A stretch of 34,896 nt of DNA from Clostridia bacterium (GTDB lineage Bacteria > Bacillota > Clostridia > Oscillospirales > Acutalibacteraceae), in the NCBI GenBank assembly GCA_017395425.1, contig JAFPUM010000052.1, positions 1 through 34,896 of the forward strand, given 5' to 3'. The notes beneath the pieces were generated by a model. It did no database searches. It saw nothing but the letters and a program-made list of their open reading frames with translations, and was not told the DNA's origin. Of this stretch, positions 15,170 to 23,397 are shown one piece after another (position 1 is the stretch's first letter; every line of letters starts with the position of its first letter). The position numbers and the translations under genes were made by a program.

Positions 15170-16132
15170 TTGAAAAGACGGGTGATGGCGTTTCTGACGG
15201 CGGTGTTCCTGCTGTGGAATATTCTGCCGCTCAGCGGCTGCGGCGGGAACAGCGACAGTACGCCCAATTATCCGGTGGAAGTGAGCGGTGTGAAGTTTGT
15301 TTCCCCGCCGACCAAGATTGTGTGCTTTTCCAGTACGCTGATTGGCATCATCTATGAAATGGGATTCGAGAAGCAGCTCATCGGGCGCACCAAACTCTGC
15401 GATTACAGTGAAGCCGAGGAAGTCAAAGCGTTCGGCACCGCGGACAGTCCGTCGATTGATCTGATCAAGGGCAACCATGTGGACGTGGTGGTGACGGACG
15501 AAACCATGCCGCAGAGTGAAGTGGATAAAATTCAGGCGGAAGGCGTGCCGGTGGTGGTCATTCCGCGTGCCACGGGACGCGCTTCACTGGCGGATATGTA
15601 TTCCGCGCTGGGATGTGTGTTTCAGGGCGGCAATAAGGGCTATCATGCCGGACGCAGGGTTGCCAACCGCGTACTGGCACAGCTCGACGATATTTCCCGC
15701 ATGGTCGAAAACGAGGAAGTCTGGAACACCTGCATTATTATCACCAGCGATATGGGCCGGTTTGCGACCGGCGATACGCTGATCTCCTCCGTACTCGAAT
15801 GTGTGGGGGGCTTCAATGTGGCGAAGGATTCGACCAACGGGGAGTACTCCCTGCCGGATATGATGCGGAGCGACCCGGATGTGATTATCTGCCCGCTGGG
15901 GGTCAATCAGATGCTCCGTTCCAACAGCAGTCTGGTCGGCGTACCGGCGATGGACAATTACCGCGTGTACAGCATGGATATGTCGGTGTTTGACGACCAG
16001 TATGAGGGTGTGGTCAAAGGCGCGTGGCGCATGGCGTATATCCTGCACCCGGAGGTCATTACGGAGGACGTAATTCCCGAAGGAATGCTGGAGGAAGTCG
16101 CGGAAGAGGACGAGGACGGCGTGTTTTTATAA
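15170..16132 (+). CDS. Orphan ABC-type substrate-binding lipoprotein
   Basis: 320 residues from TTG 15170. A signal peptide with lipobox LSGC (lipidated C24) is followed by a periplasmic-binding-protein fold of the FepB/BtuF type (helical backbone, class III), which binds siderophores, heme, cobalamin or metals at the cell surface. Typical features are the opening TKIVCFSSTLIGIIYEMG, the VDVVVTDE segment and the later DPDVIICPLGVNQ. TTG 15170 is preferred over GTG 15161 because the GGAAAGGG element is too close to the GTG. It starts 30 bases after the S41 gene, so the two are probably co-transcribed. No permease or ATPase gene is nearby. The C-terminus is acidic. Confidence 0.82.
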   Translation: MKRRVMAFLTAVFLLWNILPLSGCGGNSDSTPNYPVEVSGVKFVSPPTKIVCFSSTLIGIIYEMGFEKQLIGRTKLCDYSEAEEVKAFGTADSPSIDLIKGNHVDVVVTDETMPQSEVDKIQAEGVPVVVIPRATGRASLADMYSALGCVFQGGNKGYHAGRRVANRVLAQLDDISRMVENEEVWNTCIIITSDMGRFATGDTLISSVLECVGGFNVAKDSTNGEYSLPDMMRSDPDVIICPLGVNQMLRSNSSLVGVPAMDNYRVYSMDMSVFDDQYEGVVKGAWRMAYILHPEVITEDVIPEGMLEEVAEEDEDGVFL

Positions 16133-16208
16133 TAGACCCATTATTTCATCCTATACAAAAAAACTATAAACACCGCCTTTGGCGGTCATTTACGGAGGAA
16201 TTGTTTTT

Positions 16209-16478
16209 ATGAGAGCAGTTATTACAGTCATCGGCAAAGACATGGTGGGTATTCTCGCGGGGGTTTCCAATATCTGCGTCAAGCGCAAGGTCAACATTCT
16301 GGAAGTATCCCAGTCCATCATGCAGGATATGTTCGCGATGATTATGATGGTGGATATCTCCGGCTCCGATGTGCCGTTTGCCACGCTGCGCGACGATCTC
16401 ACCGCCTTCGGGGAGGAAAACGCGCTGTCGGTTCACATCATGCACGAGGATATTTTCAATTCCATGCACAGAGTGTAA
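16209..16478 (+). CDS. ACT-domain protein (UPF0237 family)
   Basis: 89 residues forming a single ACT domain, a small-molecule-binding regulatory fold that often senses amino acids. The opening RAVITVIGKDMVGILAGVSN and the following beta-strand pattern are typical. ATG 16209 has GGAGGA (16194-16199) 9 bases upstream; a frame opening at 16179 lacks a binding site. A small hairpin ACCGCC-TTT-GGCGGT (16172-16186) lies just before the binding site. It precedes the UPF0210 gene by 61 bases, a pairing seen in many bacteria and archaea. The ligand is unknown. Confidence 0.92.
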   Translation: MRAVITVIGKDMVGILAGVSNICVKRKVNILEVSQSIMQDMFAMIMMVDISGSDVPFATLRDDLTAFGEENALSVHIMHEDIFNSMHRV

Positions 16479-16539
16479 TTTTCTTACGTATGTATGCCGC
16501 TGATGATTTGACAGATTAATTTCGGGAGTTTTATTACCT

Positions 16540-17898
16540 ATGCTGAATACACAAGATATACTGGAAACCATACACATGATTCAGGACGAAAATCTCGATA
16601 TCCGCACCATTACCATGGGAATCAGTCTGCTGGACTGCGCGGATAGCGATATCGATAAAGCCTGTGACAAGATTTATGACAAAATCTGCCGCTATGCCGG
16701 CAATCTCGTCAGAACCGGCGAGGACATTGAGGCGGAATATGGCATTCCTATCATCAATAAGCGTATCTCGGTGACGCCCGCGGCGATGGTTGCCGCCGCC
16801 AGTCCCGACCGGAATCCGGTCAAAATCGCCTATGCGCTGGATCGCGCCGCCAAGGAGGTTGGCGTGAATTTCCTCGGCGGTTATTCCGCGCTGGTGCATA
16901 AGGGCTTCGGCCCCGGCGATTATGCCCTGATTGAGAGCATTCCGCAGGCGCTGGCGGAGACGGAGAGAGTGTGTTCGTCGGTCAATATCGGCTCCACCAA
17001 GGCGGGCATCAATATGGACGCCGTGGCGAAAATGGGTCACATCGTGCGGCAGTGCGCCGAATTGACCGCCGACAACAATTGCTTCGGCGCCGCCAAGCTG
17101 GTGATTTTCTGCAATGCGCCGGAGGACAATCCCTTTATGGCAGGCGCGTTTCACGGCGTGGGAGAACCCGACTGCGTGATCAATGTCGGTGTGAGCGGTC
17201 CGGGCGTGGTGCGTGCGGCGCTTGCCAAGGTGCCTGACGCGAATATTACGGAAGTGGCGGATATCGTCAAGCGCACGGCTTTTAAAATTACCCGCATGGG
17301 TCAGCTCGTCGCGCAGGAGGCTTCCCGCCGTCTGTGCGTGCCGTTCGGAATTGTGGATCTGTCGCTTGCCCCGACCCCTGCCGTGGGTGATTCCGTGGCG
17401 CATATTCTCGAAGAGATGGGGCTGGAATGCTGCGGCGCACACGGTACCACGGCTTGTCTTGCCCTGCTCAATGACGCGGTCAAAAAAGGCGGCGTGATGG
17501 CGAGTTCTCACGTGGGCGGTCTGTCGGGCGCGTTTATTCCCGTTTCCGAGGACGCGGGCATGATTGACGCGGCACGCTGCGGCGCGTTATCCCTCACCAA
17601 GCTCGAGGCGATGACCGCGGTCTGTTCGGTGGGTCTGGATATGATTGCCATTCCCGGCGATACTCCTGCCGAGGTCATTTCCGCGATTCTCGCGGATGAA
17701 GCCGCTATCGGCATGGTCAACAGCAAGACCACCGCTATCCGACTGATTCCCGCGATTGGCAAGCAGCCCGGCGAGGATATGGAATTCGGCGGTCTCTTCG
17801 GAAGCTGTCCCATTATGGACGTCAACCGCTATTCCCCCGCGAAGTTTATCTCCCGCGGCGGCAGAATCCCCGCGCCGCTCCAGAGTTTGAAAAATTAG
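16540..17898 (+). CDS. UPF0210 (DUF711) family protein
   Basis: 452 residues, the usual full length for this family, whose fold is related to pyruvate formate-lyase-like barrels. Biochemical role is not established. Recognisable segments are the opening [26 protein letters not shown], the [10 protein letters not shown] stretch, the central [19 protein letters not shown] and the late [14 protein letters not shown]. No membrane segment is seen, so it should be cytoplasmic. ATG 16540 has GGGAG about 12 bases upstream. It pairs with the ACT protein before it, which is likely to be its sensor or regulatory partner. A hairpin at 17916-17960 closes the unit. Confidence 0.93.
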   Translation: MLNTQDILETIHMIQDENLDIRTITMGISLLDCADSDIDKACDKIYDKICRYAGNLVRTGEDIEAEYGIPIINKRISVTPAAMVAAASPDRNPVKIAYALDRAAKEVGVNFLGGYSALVHKGFGPGDYALIESIPQALAETERVCSSVNIGSTKAGINMDAVAKMGHIVRQCAELTADNNCFGAAKLVIFCNAPEDNPFMAGAFHGVGEPDCVINVGVSGPGVVRAALAKVPDANITEVADIVKRTAFKITRMGQLVAQEASRRLCVPFGIVDLSLAPTPAVGDSVAHILEEMGLECCGAHGTTACLALLNDAVKKGGVMASSHVGGLSGAFIPVSEDAGMIDAARCGALSLTKLEAMTAVCSVGLDMIAIPGDTPAEVISAILADEAAIGMVNSKTTAIRLIPAIGKQPGEDMEFGGLFGSCPIMDVNRYSPAKFISRGGRIPAPLQSLKN

Positions 17899-17915
17899 TA
17901 TGCTTTGATGGGAAA

Positions 17916-17965
17916 ACATCGACCCGTGAGCTGTGACATACACGGCTTGCGGGTCGATGTGTGTC
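17916..17965 (+). terminator. Hairpin after the UPF0210 gene
   Basis: ACATCGACCCGTGAGC (17916-17931) pairs with a near-complement ending at 17960, with G-U pairs near the loop. The following GTGTCATTTTG is only weakly T-rich, so it is a likely but imperfect terminator. Confidence 0.6.
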
Positions 17966-18010
17966 ATTTTGAAATTCAAAATAAATTAACTGTTTTTCGA
18001 TAAAAAATGC

Positions 18011-18039
18011 TTGACAAACGGAATGTACATTGCTATAAT
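18011..18039 (+). promoter_or_regulatory. Perfect sigma-A promoter for the small membrane protein pair
   Basis: TTGACA (18011-18016), a 17-base spacer and TATAAT (18034-18039) match consensus exactly. Transcription should start near 18046, with GGAGGTGAT at 18060-18068. Confidence 0.9.
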
Positions 18040-18071
18040 ATGACCGACATACGCAAGATGGAGGTGATACC

Positions 18072-18233
18072 ATGGGATTTATGGAACGATTGCTGCTGAT
18101 TTACGCGGTTTTGACAGCGGCAAGCTGCGTTGCGTTTATAAAGAAACAGAAAGCCGTCGGATTTGTTTTGGTGGGTCTCATGCTTGTGGGAATCGTGGTA
18201 TTGGGGAGTCTTTGGGTTCTTTTTCCTATGTAA
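18072..18233 (+). CDS. Small two-helix membrane protein, 53 residues
   Basis: Unrecognised. The protein begins MGFMERLLLIYAVLT and has two hydrophobic segments (about 5-22 and 29-52) joined by a short basic loop with KKQK, so a membrane hairpin with the loop probably inside the cell. It is supported as a real gene by the near-perfect GGAGGTGAT binding site 4 bases or more upstream and the perfect promoter at 18011-18039. The next gene begins within 30 bases, so the two are co-transcribed. A toxin, a sensor accessory or an envelope peptide are all possible; nothing visible decides between them. Confidence 0.7.
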   Translation: MGFMERLLLIYAVLTAASCVAFIKKQKAVGFVLVGLMLVGIVVLGSLWVLFPM

Positions 18234-18257
18234 ATGATGCCATATAAGGGGGACGTT

Positions 18258-18629
18258 ATGATGAAACAGTCAAAATGGCTGAAAATTCTGTTGACCGTGG
18301 TTTATGGGATTGGCGTGGGGTGCAATCTGTATTTGCTGCTGATGATGTGTCTGCACCCGCATCATGTGGAAGCGCCCGACGCTATGCTGCCTATGACGGA
18401 TTTTGAACGGGCGTTTGTCATGATGGCATCAGGGTTTCTGCCGATGACAGCTTCCGCGCTCTCGATGATATGGGTGTATGCTCTGAAACAGACACGGCAC
18501 CCCCGTCGCAACAGCGGCTTGATGCTCCTGCCGGCGATGGTTGACGCGATACCGTTTGTTTTTATGGTCGGGCTGGTGATTGTCATGATGGCGGAGACCG
18601 TTCTGGAAATTTTGGGCATACTGCATTGA
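18258..18629 (+). CDS. Small three-helix membrane protein, unknown function
   Basis: 123 residues from ATG 18258, with AAGGGGGA at 18246-18253; ATG 18261 is as good, and the frame opens at ATG 18234 immediately after the previous stop. Three hydrophobic segments are visible (about 9-29, 48-72 and 86-117), with a His-rich turn HPHHVEAPD after the first and a basic loop with KQTRHPRRN between the second and third. No family was recognised. It forms a two-gene unit with the 53-residue protein and ends before a clear terminator, separate from the ATPase operon that follows. Confidence 0.68.
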   Translation: MMKQSKWLKILLTVVYGIGVGCNLYLLLMMCLHPHHVEAPDAMLPMTDFERAFVMMASGFLPMTASALSMIWVYALKQTRHPRRNSGLMLLPAMVDAIPFVFMVGLVIVMMAETVLEILGILH

Positions 18630-18645
18630 AAAGATGAATCCCTGT

Positions 18646-18691
18646 CGCGCAGGCGCGAAGCTTCAAGAAGTTTCGGGTCTGCGCGTTTTTT
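18646..18691 (+). terminator. Terminator after the small membrane protein pair
   Basis: CGCGCAG...CGAAGCTTC (from 18646) pairs with the complementary stretch ending in CTGCGCG at 18685, with two or three internal mismatches, followed by six T (18686-18691). Confidence 0.85.
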
Positions 18692-18809
18692 GGTGGCACG
18701 GCAGAAAATATTCAAAAAATTGTAACATTTGAAAGATTGCGTCGGAAAATATCGCCCGGTTTTCACAGATTTGACTAAAAAATAACAATTCTTTTCGTGC
18801 ATTGTAGGC

Positions 18810-18838
18810 TTGCATAAAATGGAATTTTGGTTTATAAT
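18810..18838 (+). promoter_or_regulatory. Promoter for the V-type ATPase operon
   Basis: TTGCAT (18810-18815) and TATAAT (18833-18838) are separated by 17 bases; transcription should start near 18845, 36 bases before the first ATG at 18881. It rules out the longer frame opening at 18827, which lies between the two boxes. Confidence 0.82.
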
Positions 18839-18880
18839 ATCCGTAATTGTTTATTCGGAACCGGAAAGCAGGTTGGAACT

Positions 18881-19198
18881 ATGCAGGATATGGTGGAACG
18901 CATTGTGGAAATGGATAAGCGCGCCAGAGAATTGACCGATGAAGCCAAGAAGCTCCGGGTGGGTTCGGAAGACCGGCTCAGAGCCAAAAAGGAAGCGCTT
19001 CGCAAGGGCTATCAGAACCGTGCCAATGACCGCGTGGAACTGATTAAAAAAGCCGAGGTCAAAAACGCGGAGACGGAGTTGAAATCCATACTCGAAAAAC
19101 AGAAGCAGGCACAGCAGCGCCTTGACGACCGCTATGCCGAGATGGGCGATGAATGGGTGGCGAGAATCGTCGCCCGTGTCACGGGAGATGAAAAGTAA
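18881..19198 (+). CDS. ntpF: V-type ATPase peripheral stalk subunit G/H
   Basis: 105 residues, almost entirely charged helix rich in Lys, Glu, Arg and Ala, as expected for the coiled-coil stalk subunit that pairs with subunit E and links V1 to the membrane part. ATG 18881 is chosen because the promoter's -10 box is at 18833-18838 and an AGGTTGG element is just upstream. It is the first gene of the ATPase operon, and its stop overlaps the next ATG (TAATG). The family call rests on composition, size and operon position, since the sequence of these subunits is poorly conserved. Confidence 0.8.
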   Translation: MQDMVERIVEMDKRARELTDEAKKLRVGSEDRLRAKKEALRKGYQNRANDRVELIKKAEVKNAETELKSILEKQKQAQQRLDDRYAEMGDEWVARIVARVTGDEK

Positions 19199-20250
19199 TG
19201 GCAGGTTTGTCTCAGGCATCCAATGTGCTGCTCACCAAGAGCCGCGCGATGTACGGGAAGCGCCTGACCTCCCAGAACATTGCCGATCTGCTGAACTGTC
19301 AGACGGTCTCCGAGGTCGCCGCTTATCTCAAAAACAACACCCATTACGCCTATGCGCTGCGCAACATCGACGATTCCACCGTCCACAGAGGGCAGCTCGA
19401 AGCGGCGCTGGACGAACTGTTTCAGCGGGAGATTACCGCCCTTTCTCAATACCGCGTGGACGCGGGAGAATATATGCGGACCTTTGTGGTGTATCAGATG
19501 CAGATTCGCGAGATACTCAAGTATCTCCGATTGCTTGCCGCCGGGCGCGCGAGTGAGTATGTGTTCGCGATGCCGAAATACGCGGTGAGACGCGACGGCT
19601 TTGACCCGGTGCGTCTGGCGCAGGCAAAGGATTATCATGACTTCCTGCGGGTGATCAGCGGTACGGTGTTTTACAAGATTCTGCGGGGGATGTCCTTTAC
19701 CGAGGACGGTACGTTTGAATATACCATGATCGAACACGCGCTGTATTCCTATCTGTTCCAATACGCGGAATCGGTGATCCAGAAGCATTTCCACGGACGG
19801 GACAAGGAAGACCTGCTGGGATTGCTGGGTACCCGGAGCGAACTCAACAGCTTTCTGCATATCTACCGCTTCAAAAAATATTACAGTGCCTGCGGCGAGG
19901 ATATGGCGCGGTCGCTGGTGTTTGATTTTCACTATAAGATATCCAAGAAGACCTTTGACAAAATGCTCCGCGCCGAGAGCGCCGACCAGGTGTATGAGAT
20001 TTTCCGCAGCGAGACGGTGTACGGCCGCGAACTGGGCGACAACGGCGACGCCGGGATTGATCAGATCGTCAACCGTATCAGTTACAAGCGGGTCAGCCAT
20101 CTGATGCGCTTCTCCACCAATCCGACCGTGGCGGTGTTTTCCTATATGCTGCTGTCGGGTATCGAACGAAGGGATATTGTCACCATCATTGAAGGCGTGC
20201 GCTATCGCGTGCTGCCCGATGAAATCAAATCCATGATTACGATTGCGTAA
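19198..20250 (+). CDS. ntpC: V-type ATPase subunit C/d (AC39 family)
   Basis: 350 residues, typical for the funnel-like subunit that couples the central stalk to the rotating c ring. The helical pattern and repeated segments beginning SRAMYGKRLTSQNIADLLNC and TSG-like AVFSYMLLSGIERRDIVTIIEGVRYRV match the AC39/NtpC family; the late ERRDIVTIIEGVRY is the clearest signature. It starts one base inside the previous stop, with GGGAGATG upstream, and lies before the membrane subunit I gene. Confidence 0.88.
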   Translation: MAGLSQASNVLLTKSRAMYGKRLTSQNIADLLNCQTVSEVAAYLKNNTHYAYALRNIDDSTVHRGQLEAALDELFQREITALSQYRVDAGEYMRTFVVYQMQIREILKYLRLLAAGRASEYVFAMPKYAVRRDGFDPVRLAQAKDYHDFLRVISGTVFYKILRGMSFTEDGTFEYTMIEHALYSYLFQYAESVIQKHFHGRDKEDLLGLLGTRSELNSFLHIYRFKKYYSACGEDMARSLVFDFHYKISKKTFDKMLRAESADQVYEIFRSETVYGRELGDNGDAGIDQIVNRISYKRVSHLMRFSTNPTVAVFSYMLLSGIERRDIVTIIEGVRYRVLPDEIKSMITIA

Positions 20251-20312
20251 TCTTTCATGATAGATCATTGCCGTATTTTTGAAATATATTTTCACCGTTA
20301 AGGAGTAATGAT

Positions 20313-22286
20313 ATGGCTGTTGTAAAAATGAAGCTTCTGAGCGTGATCGGAAGCATCGATCAGTTGGATGCCGTATTGGACACCTGCTGTTCATCGGAGA
20401 ATTTTCACTTGGATCAGGCGATGAGCTTCTTCAAGGACAAATCCGAGTTTGTTTCACTCAACGACGAGAATCCCTATACGCTCTACCTCAACAAACTGAG
20501 CGACGCTGTCAAGCTGGCGCGTCTTGAGGTGGAGCCTGTACAGGATTCCGATCTGCTGATGAACTGGGACGAAATCAAGGATTATGTCGAAGCCACTTCC
20601 GCCAAGCTGGCGGGATTTCAGGAGAGCAAGTTCAGCCTGACCCAGGAGATCGACGCCTGCGCCGCCTCGATGGAGCAGTTCAGGCATTTTCAGGGCTTTG
20701 ATATGAAGCTCGACGAAATCTTTCAGTGCGAATTTATCAAGGTGCGTTTCGGGCGTCTGCCCAAGGAAAGCTATGAAAAGCTGAGTATGTACAGCGACAA
20801 TCCCTACATTGTCACCTTCCCCTGCGCAAGCGATGACAAGTATGTGTGGGGTGTGTACATGGCGCCGATTGAGAATATCCGCGAGGTGGACAGAATCTTC
20901 GCGAGTCTCTATTGGGAGCGGCTGCGCATTCCCGCCGCGGTGGGTACGCCGGAAGAAGCGTACAATGCCCTGTCCAAACAGCGCGACGCGTTACAGGCGA
21001 AATTTGACGCGGTAAAGCAGGAAATGGATACCTTCTGGGAAGAGGAATCGGTGCGCTGCGGCAAGGTGCTCAATTATCTCGAACGGCACAAGAACAACTT
21101 TGACCTGCGGCGCTATACCGCCAAGTATCAGCACAGCCGGATTTTCTTCCTGGCGGGCTGGGTGCCGGTCAGCAGTGAGAAGGAGTTTACCGAAAAGCTG
21201 GAAAAACTCGGCGGCATTGAGTATAAATTTGAAACCGCCGATGAGGAACCTGCCCGCACGCCGCCGGTCAAGCTCAAAAATCCCGGCATTTTCCAGCCGT
21301 TTGAGTTCTTTGTCAATATGTACGGTCTGCCCAACTATCACGAAATGGACCCGACGCCGTTTGTGGCGATTACGTACTTCGTTCTCTTCGGCATTATGTT
21401 TGCCGACGTGGGACAGGGCTTGTGCCTTTCGCTGATTGCGTGGTTCTTCATGTGGAAGAAAAAGAAGATGGAACTCGGACGCAGCATCGCGCTGTGCGGT
21501 CTTTCCTCGGCGGTGTTCGGCGTGCTGTTCGGGTCGGTGTTCGGCTTTGAGGAAGCGCTCAATCCCTTCTGGGGCTGGGTTCACGACAAGACCGGCATCC
21601 CCCTCAATGATGGCAAGCTTATCAATGTGAGTGATTCCGAGACGGTTATCACGCTGATTTACGCGGCTATCGGCATCGGTGTGGTGCTGGTACTCATTGC
21701 CATGCTGCTGAACGTCTACACCAAGTGCAAACAGCACAAATACGGCAACGCCTTCTTCAGTCAGAACGGTCTGGCGGGCTTCATCTTCTACGGTGCGACG
21801 ATATTCGGTGTGCTGGGGCAGATGTTCCTCGGAATCCCGCTGCTGTCGGTGCCGTATGTGGTGTGCCTGATTGTGATTCCGCTGATTGTCATCTTCTTCG
21901 CCGAGCCGTTGAGTGAACTCGTGGCGGGAGAAAAGGAATGGTTCCCCAAGCACTTCGGCGACTTCCTGACCGAAAACATCTTTGAGATGATCGAAGTGCT
22001 GCTCTCCTATGTGTCCAACACGGTCAGCTTCCTGCGCGTGGGCGCGTTTATTCTGGTTCACGCCGGTATGATGACCGTGGTCTTCACGCTTGCCGAGATG
22101 ATGGGCGGTGTAGGCTACTGGATTACCGTGATTCTGGGCAACGGCATTATCATGGCGCTCGAAGCGCTGCTGGTCGGCATTCAGGCGCTGCGCCTCGAGT
22201 ATTACGAGATGTTCAGCCGCTTCTTCACCGGCGACGGCAGACCCTTCCGCTCCGCCGCGTCCGTCGCGACGGAAACCAAAAACTAA
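20313..22286 (+). CDS. ntpI: V-type ATPase membrane subunit I/a
   Basis: 657 residues, normal for NtpI. The cytoplasmic N-terminal half (about 1-340) forms the stalk-binding arm. The C-terminal half holds about seven membrane segments that form the ion half-channels next to the c ring. The essential arginine is R575 in SFLRVGAFILVHAGM, and the family motif PTPF-VAITYFVLFGIMFADVGQG is near residues 349-371. ATG 20313 follows AAGGAG by 7 bases. Expression sits between ntpC and ntpK in the operon. Confidence 0.95.
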   Translation: MAVVKMKLLSVIGSIDQLDAVLDTCCSSENFHLDQAMSFFKDKSEFVSLNDENPYTLYLNKLSDAVKLARLEVEPVQDSDLLMNWDEIKDYVEATSAKLAGFQESKFSLTQEIDACAASMEQFRHFQGFDMKLDEIFQCEFIKVRFGRLPKESYEKLSMYSDNPYIVTFPCASDDKYVWGVYMAPIENIREVDRIFASLYWERLRIPAAVGTPEEAYNALSKQRDALQAKFDAVKQEMDTFWEEESVRCGKVLNYLERHKNNFDLRRYTAKYQHSRIFFLAGWVPVSSEKEFTEKLEKLGGIEYKFETADEEPARTPPVKLKNPGIFQPFEFFVNMYGLPNYHEMDPTPFVAITYFVLFGIMFADVGQGLCLSLIAWFFMWKKKKMELGRSIALCGLSSAVFGVLFGSVFGFEEALNPFWGWVHDKTGIPLNDGKLINVSDSETVITLIYAAIGIGVVLVLIAMLLNVYTKCKQHKYGNAFFSQNGLAGFIFYGATIFGVLGQMFLGIPLLSVPYVVCLIVIPLIVIFFAEPLSELVAGEKEWFPKHFGDFLTENIFEMIEVLLSYVSNTVSFLRVGAFILVHAGMMTVVFTLAEMMGGVGYWITVILGNGIIMALEALLVGIQALRLEYYEMFSRFFTGDGRPFRSAASVATETKN

Positions 22287-22353
22287 TACGCAGTGTCCGG
22301 ATTCCCTGCCGGACAGACATATTCTCAATCTGATTTTAACGGAGGAAAACATC

Positions 22354-22881
22354 ATGAACGTATTGCTTTATATCACCCCTGTGATCGCTGCCGCAGCAGC
22401 AGCTTATCTCGCCATCCGCACCTTCCGCAGGAGCGGCAGCGGCGCCAAGGCTATGAAGGTCAATTTTGCCGCGCTGGCACTGGTCTTTGCCGTGTGCGTG
22501 TTCGGCACGATGTCGGTATTCGCTGCCGCGGACAAGGACGAGGCGCCTGTCACCACTGCCGCGCAGACCGATGAGGCGGAAGATGTGGCTGCCAATTCCG
22601 ACAGCGACACCGCGGCGGCAGCTTCCGGCGCGGCAACCGCGCTGGGCATGGGTCTCATCGCCGCGGCGCTCTCCACCAGTCTGAGCGGTATCGGCGGCGG
22701 TATCGCCGTGGCATCCGCCGCGCCGGCGGCTATCGGCGCTACCAGCGAGGACCCCAAGGCATTCGGTAAGGCGATCATCTTCGTGGCGCTGGGCGAATCC
22801 ATCGCGCTGTACGGTCTGGTTATCTCCATCATGATTCTCAGCAAGGTGCCCAGCATTACCGATCTGCTGCTTGCCCTCTGA
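22354..22881 (+). CDS. ntpK: V-type ATPase proteolipid (c subunit) with N-terminal extension
   Basis: 175 residues. The C-terminal half is one ATP-synthase-c hairpin: a Gly/Ala-rich helix (about 94-120) and an outer helix with the ion-binding acid E148 in ALGESIALYGL. The N-terminal half has two further hydrophobic segments (about 3-22 and 38-58) without an acidic ion-binding residue, then an Ala/Asp/Glu-rich loop of about 30 residues. Thus one carboxylate serves per chain. The Gln that marks many sodium-binding rings is not seen at the expected place in the inner helix, while ES is present at the acid. GGAGGAAAAC precedes the ATG. It is followed by strong hairpins before ntpG. Confidence 0.9.
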   Translation: MNVLLYITPVIAAAAAAYLAIRTFRRSGSGAKAMKVNFAALALVFAVCVFGTMSVFAAADKDEAPVTTAAQTDEAEDVAANSDSDTAAAASGAATALGMGLIAAALSTSLSGIGGGIAVASAAPAAIGATSEDPKAFGKAIIFVALGESIALYGLVISIMILSKVPSITDLLLAL

Positions 22882-22898
22882 GGGTAATTCCCCATATG

Positions 22899-22944
22899 AA
22901 AATCGGCGGACGGCGTGAGCCGGGTACGGCTCCGCCGTCTGTGA
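22899..22944 (+). other. Hairpin after ntpK
   Basis: AAAATC-GGCGGACGGCG near 22899-22915 pairs with the stretch CCGCCGTCTG...GGATTTT ending near 22943, with an inner AGCC/GGCT stem. It is terminator-like in shape, with only a moderate downstream T content, and could cause partial termination or protect the upstream mRNA. Confidence 0.6.
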
Positions 22945-22968
22945 CGGATTTTCCGACATTTCGTTTTT

Positions 22969-23025
22969 ATCGTAAATGACACCATCCGGTGGACAGAAAA
23001 ACGTTGCGATGATGTCATTTACGAT
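22969..23025 (+). other. Long inverted repeat before ntpG
   Basis: ATCGTAAATGACA (22969-22981) and its exact complement (23013-23025) flank a 31-base loop, with a further ATC/GAT pairing inside. The right arm ends just before the ntpG binding site (GGAAAGGA at 23026-23033), so folding could affect ntpG translation. Confidence 0.7.
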
Positions 23026-23044
23026 GGAAAGGACGGCGTTTCGT

Positions 23045-23353
23045 TTGAAATTTTTTCTCATCAGCGACAATATCGACACCGCCACGGGACTTCGGCTTGC
23101 CGGCATTGAGGGCGTTGTCGTACACGAGGACTACGAAGTCGAAAACGAACTTCGCAGGGCGATGGCGGATGAATCGGTGGGCATTATCCTGATGACGGAA
23201 CGGCTGGTATCTCTTTGTCCCGATCTGATCTATGATCTCAAGCTCAGTACCGCCCGTCCGCTGATTGTGGAAATTCCCGACCGTCACGGCAACGGTCGCG
23301 CGAAGGATTCCATTTCCCGCTATGTGCGCGAGGCAATCGGCGTGAAAATCTGA
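23045..23353 (+). CDS. ntpG: V-type ATPase subunit F
   Basis: 102 residues from TTG 23045, the usual length for the small Rossmann-like subunit F that sits on the central stalk and modulates ATPase activity. It opens LKFFLISDNIDTATGLRLAG and contains GIILMTERL and RPLIVEIPD, which are typical. The frame extends upstream to 22976 through a perfect inverted repeat, but GGAAAGGA at 23026-23033 favours TTG 23045. ATG 23024 is an alternative without a binding site. Confidence 0.88.
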   Translation: MKFFLISDNIDTATGLRLAGIEGVVVHEDYEVENELRRAMADESVGIILMTERLVSLCPDLIYDLKLSTARPLIVEIPDRHGNGRAKDSISRYVREAIGVKI

Positions 23354-23397
23354 CCGTGTACTTCTCTATACCGACTACCAAGGGGTGTTGATGCCAT

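Noticed and set aside
18827-18881. Upstream extension of ntpF to 18827
   Set aside because: That start would lie between the -35 and -10 boxes of the operon promoter and so would not be transcribed.
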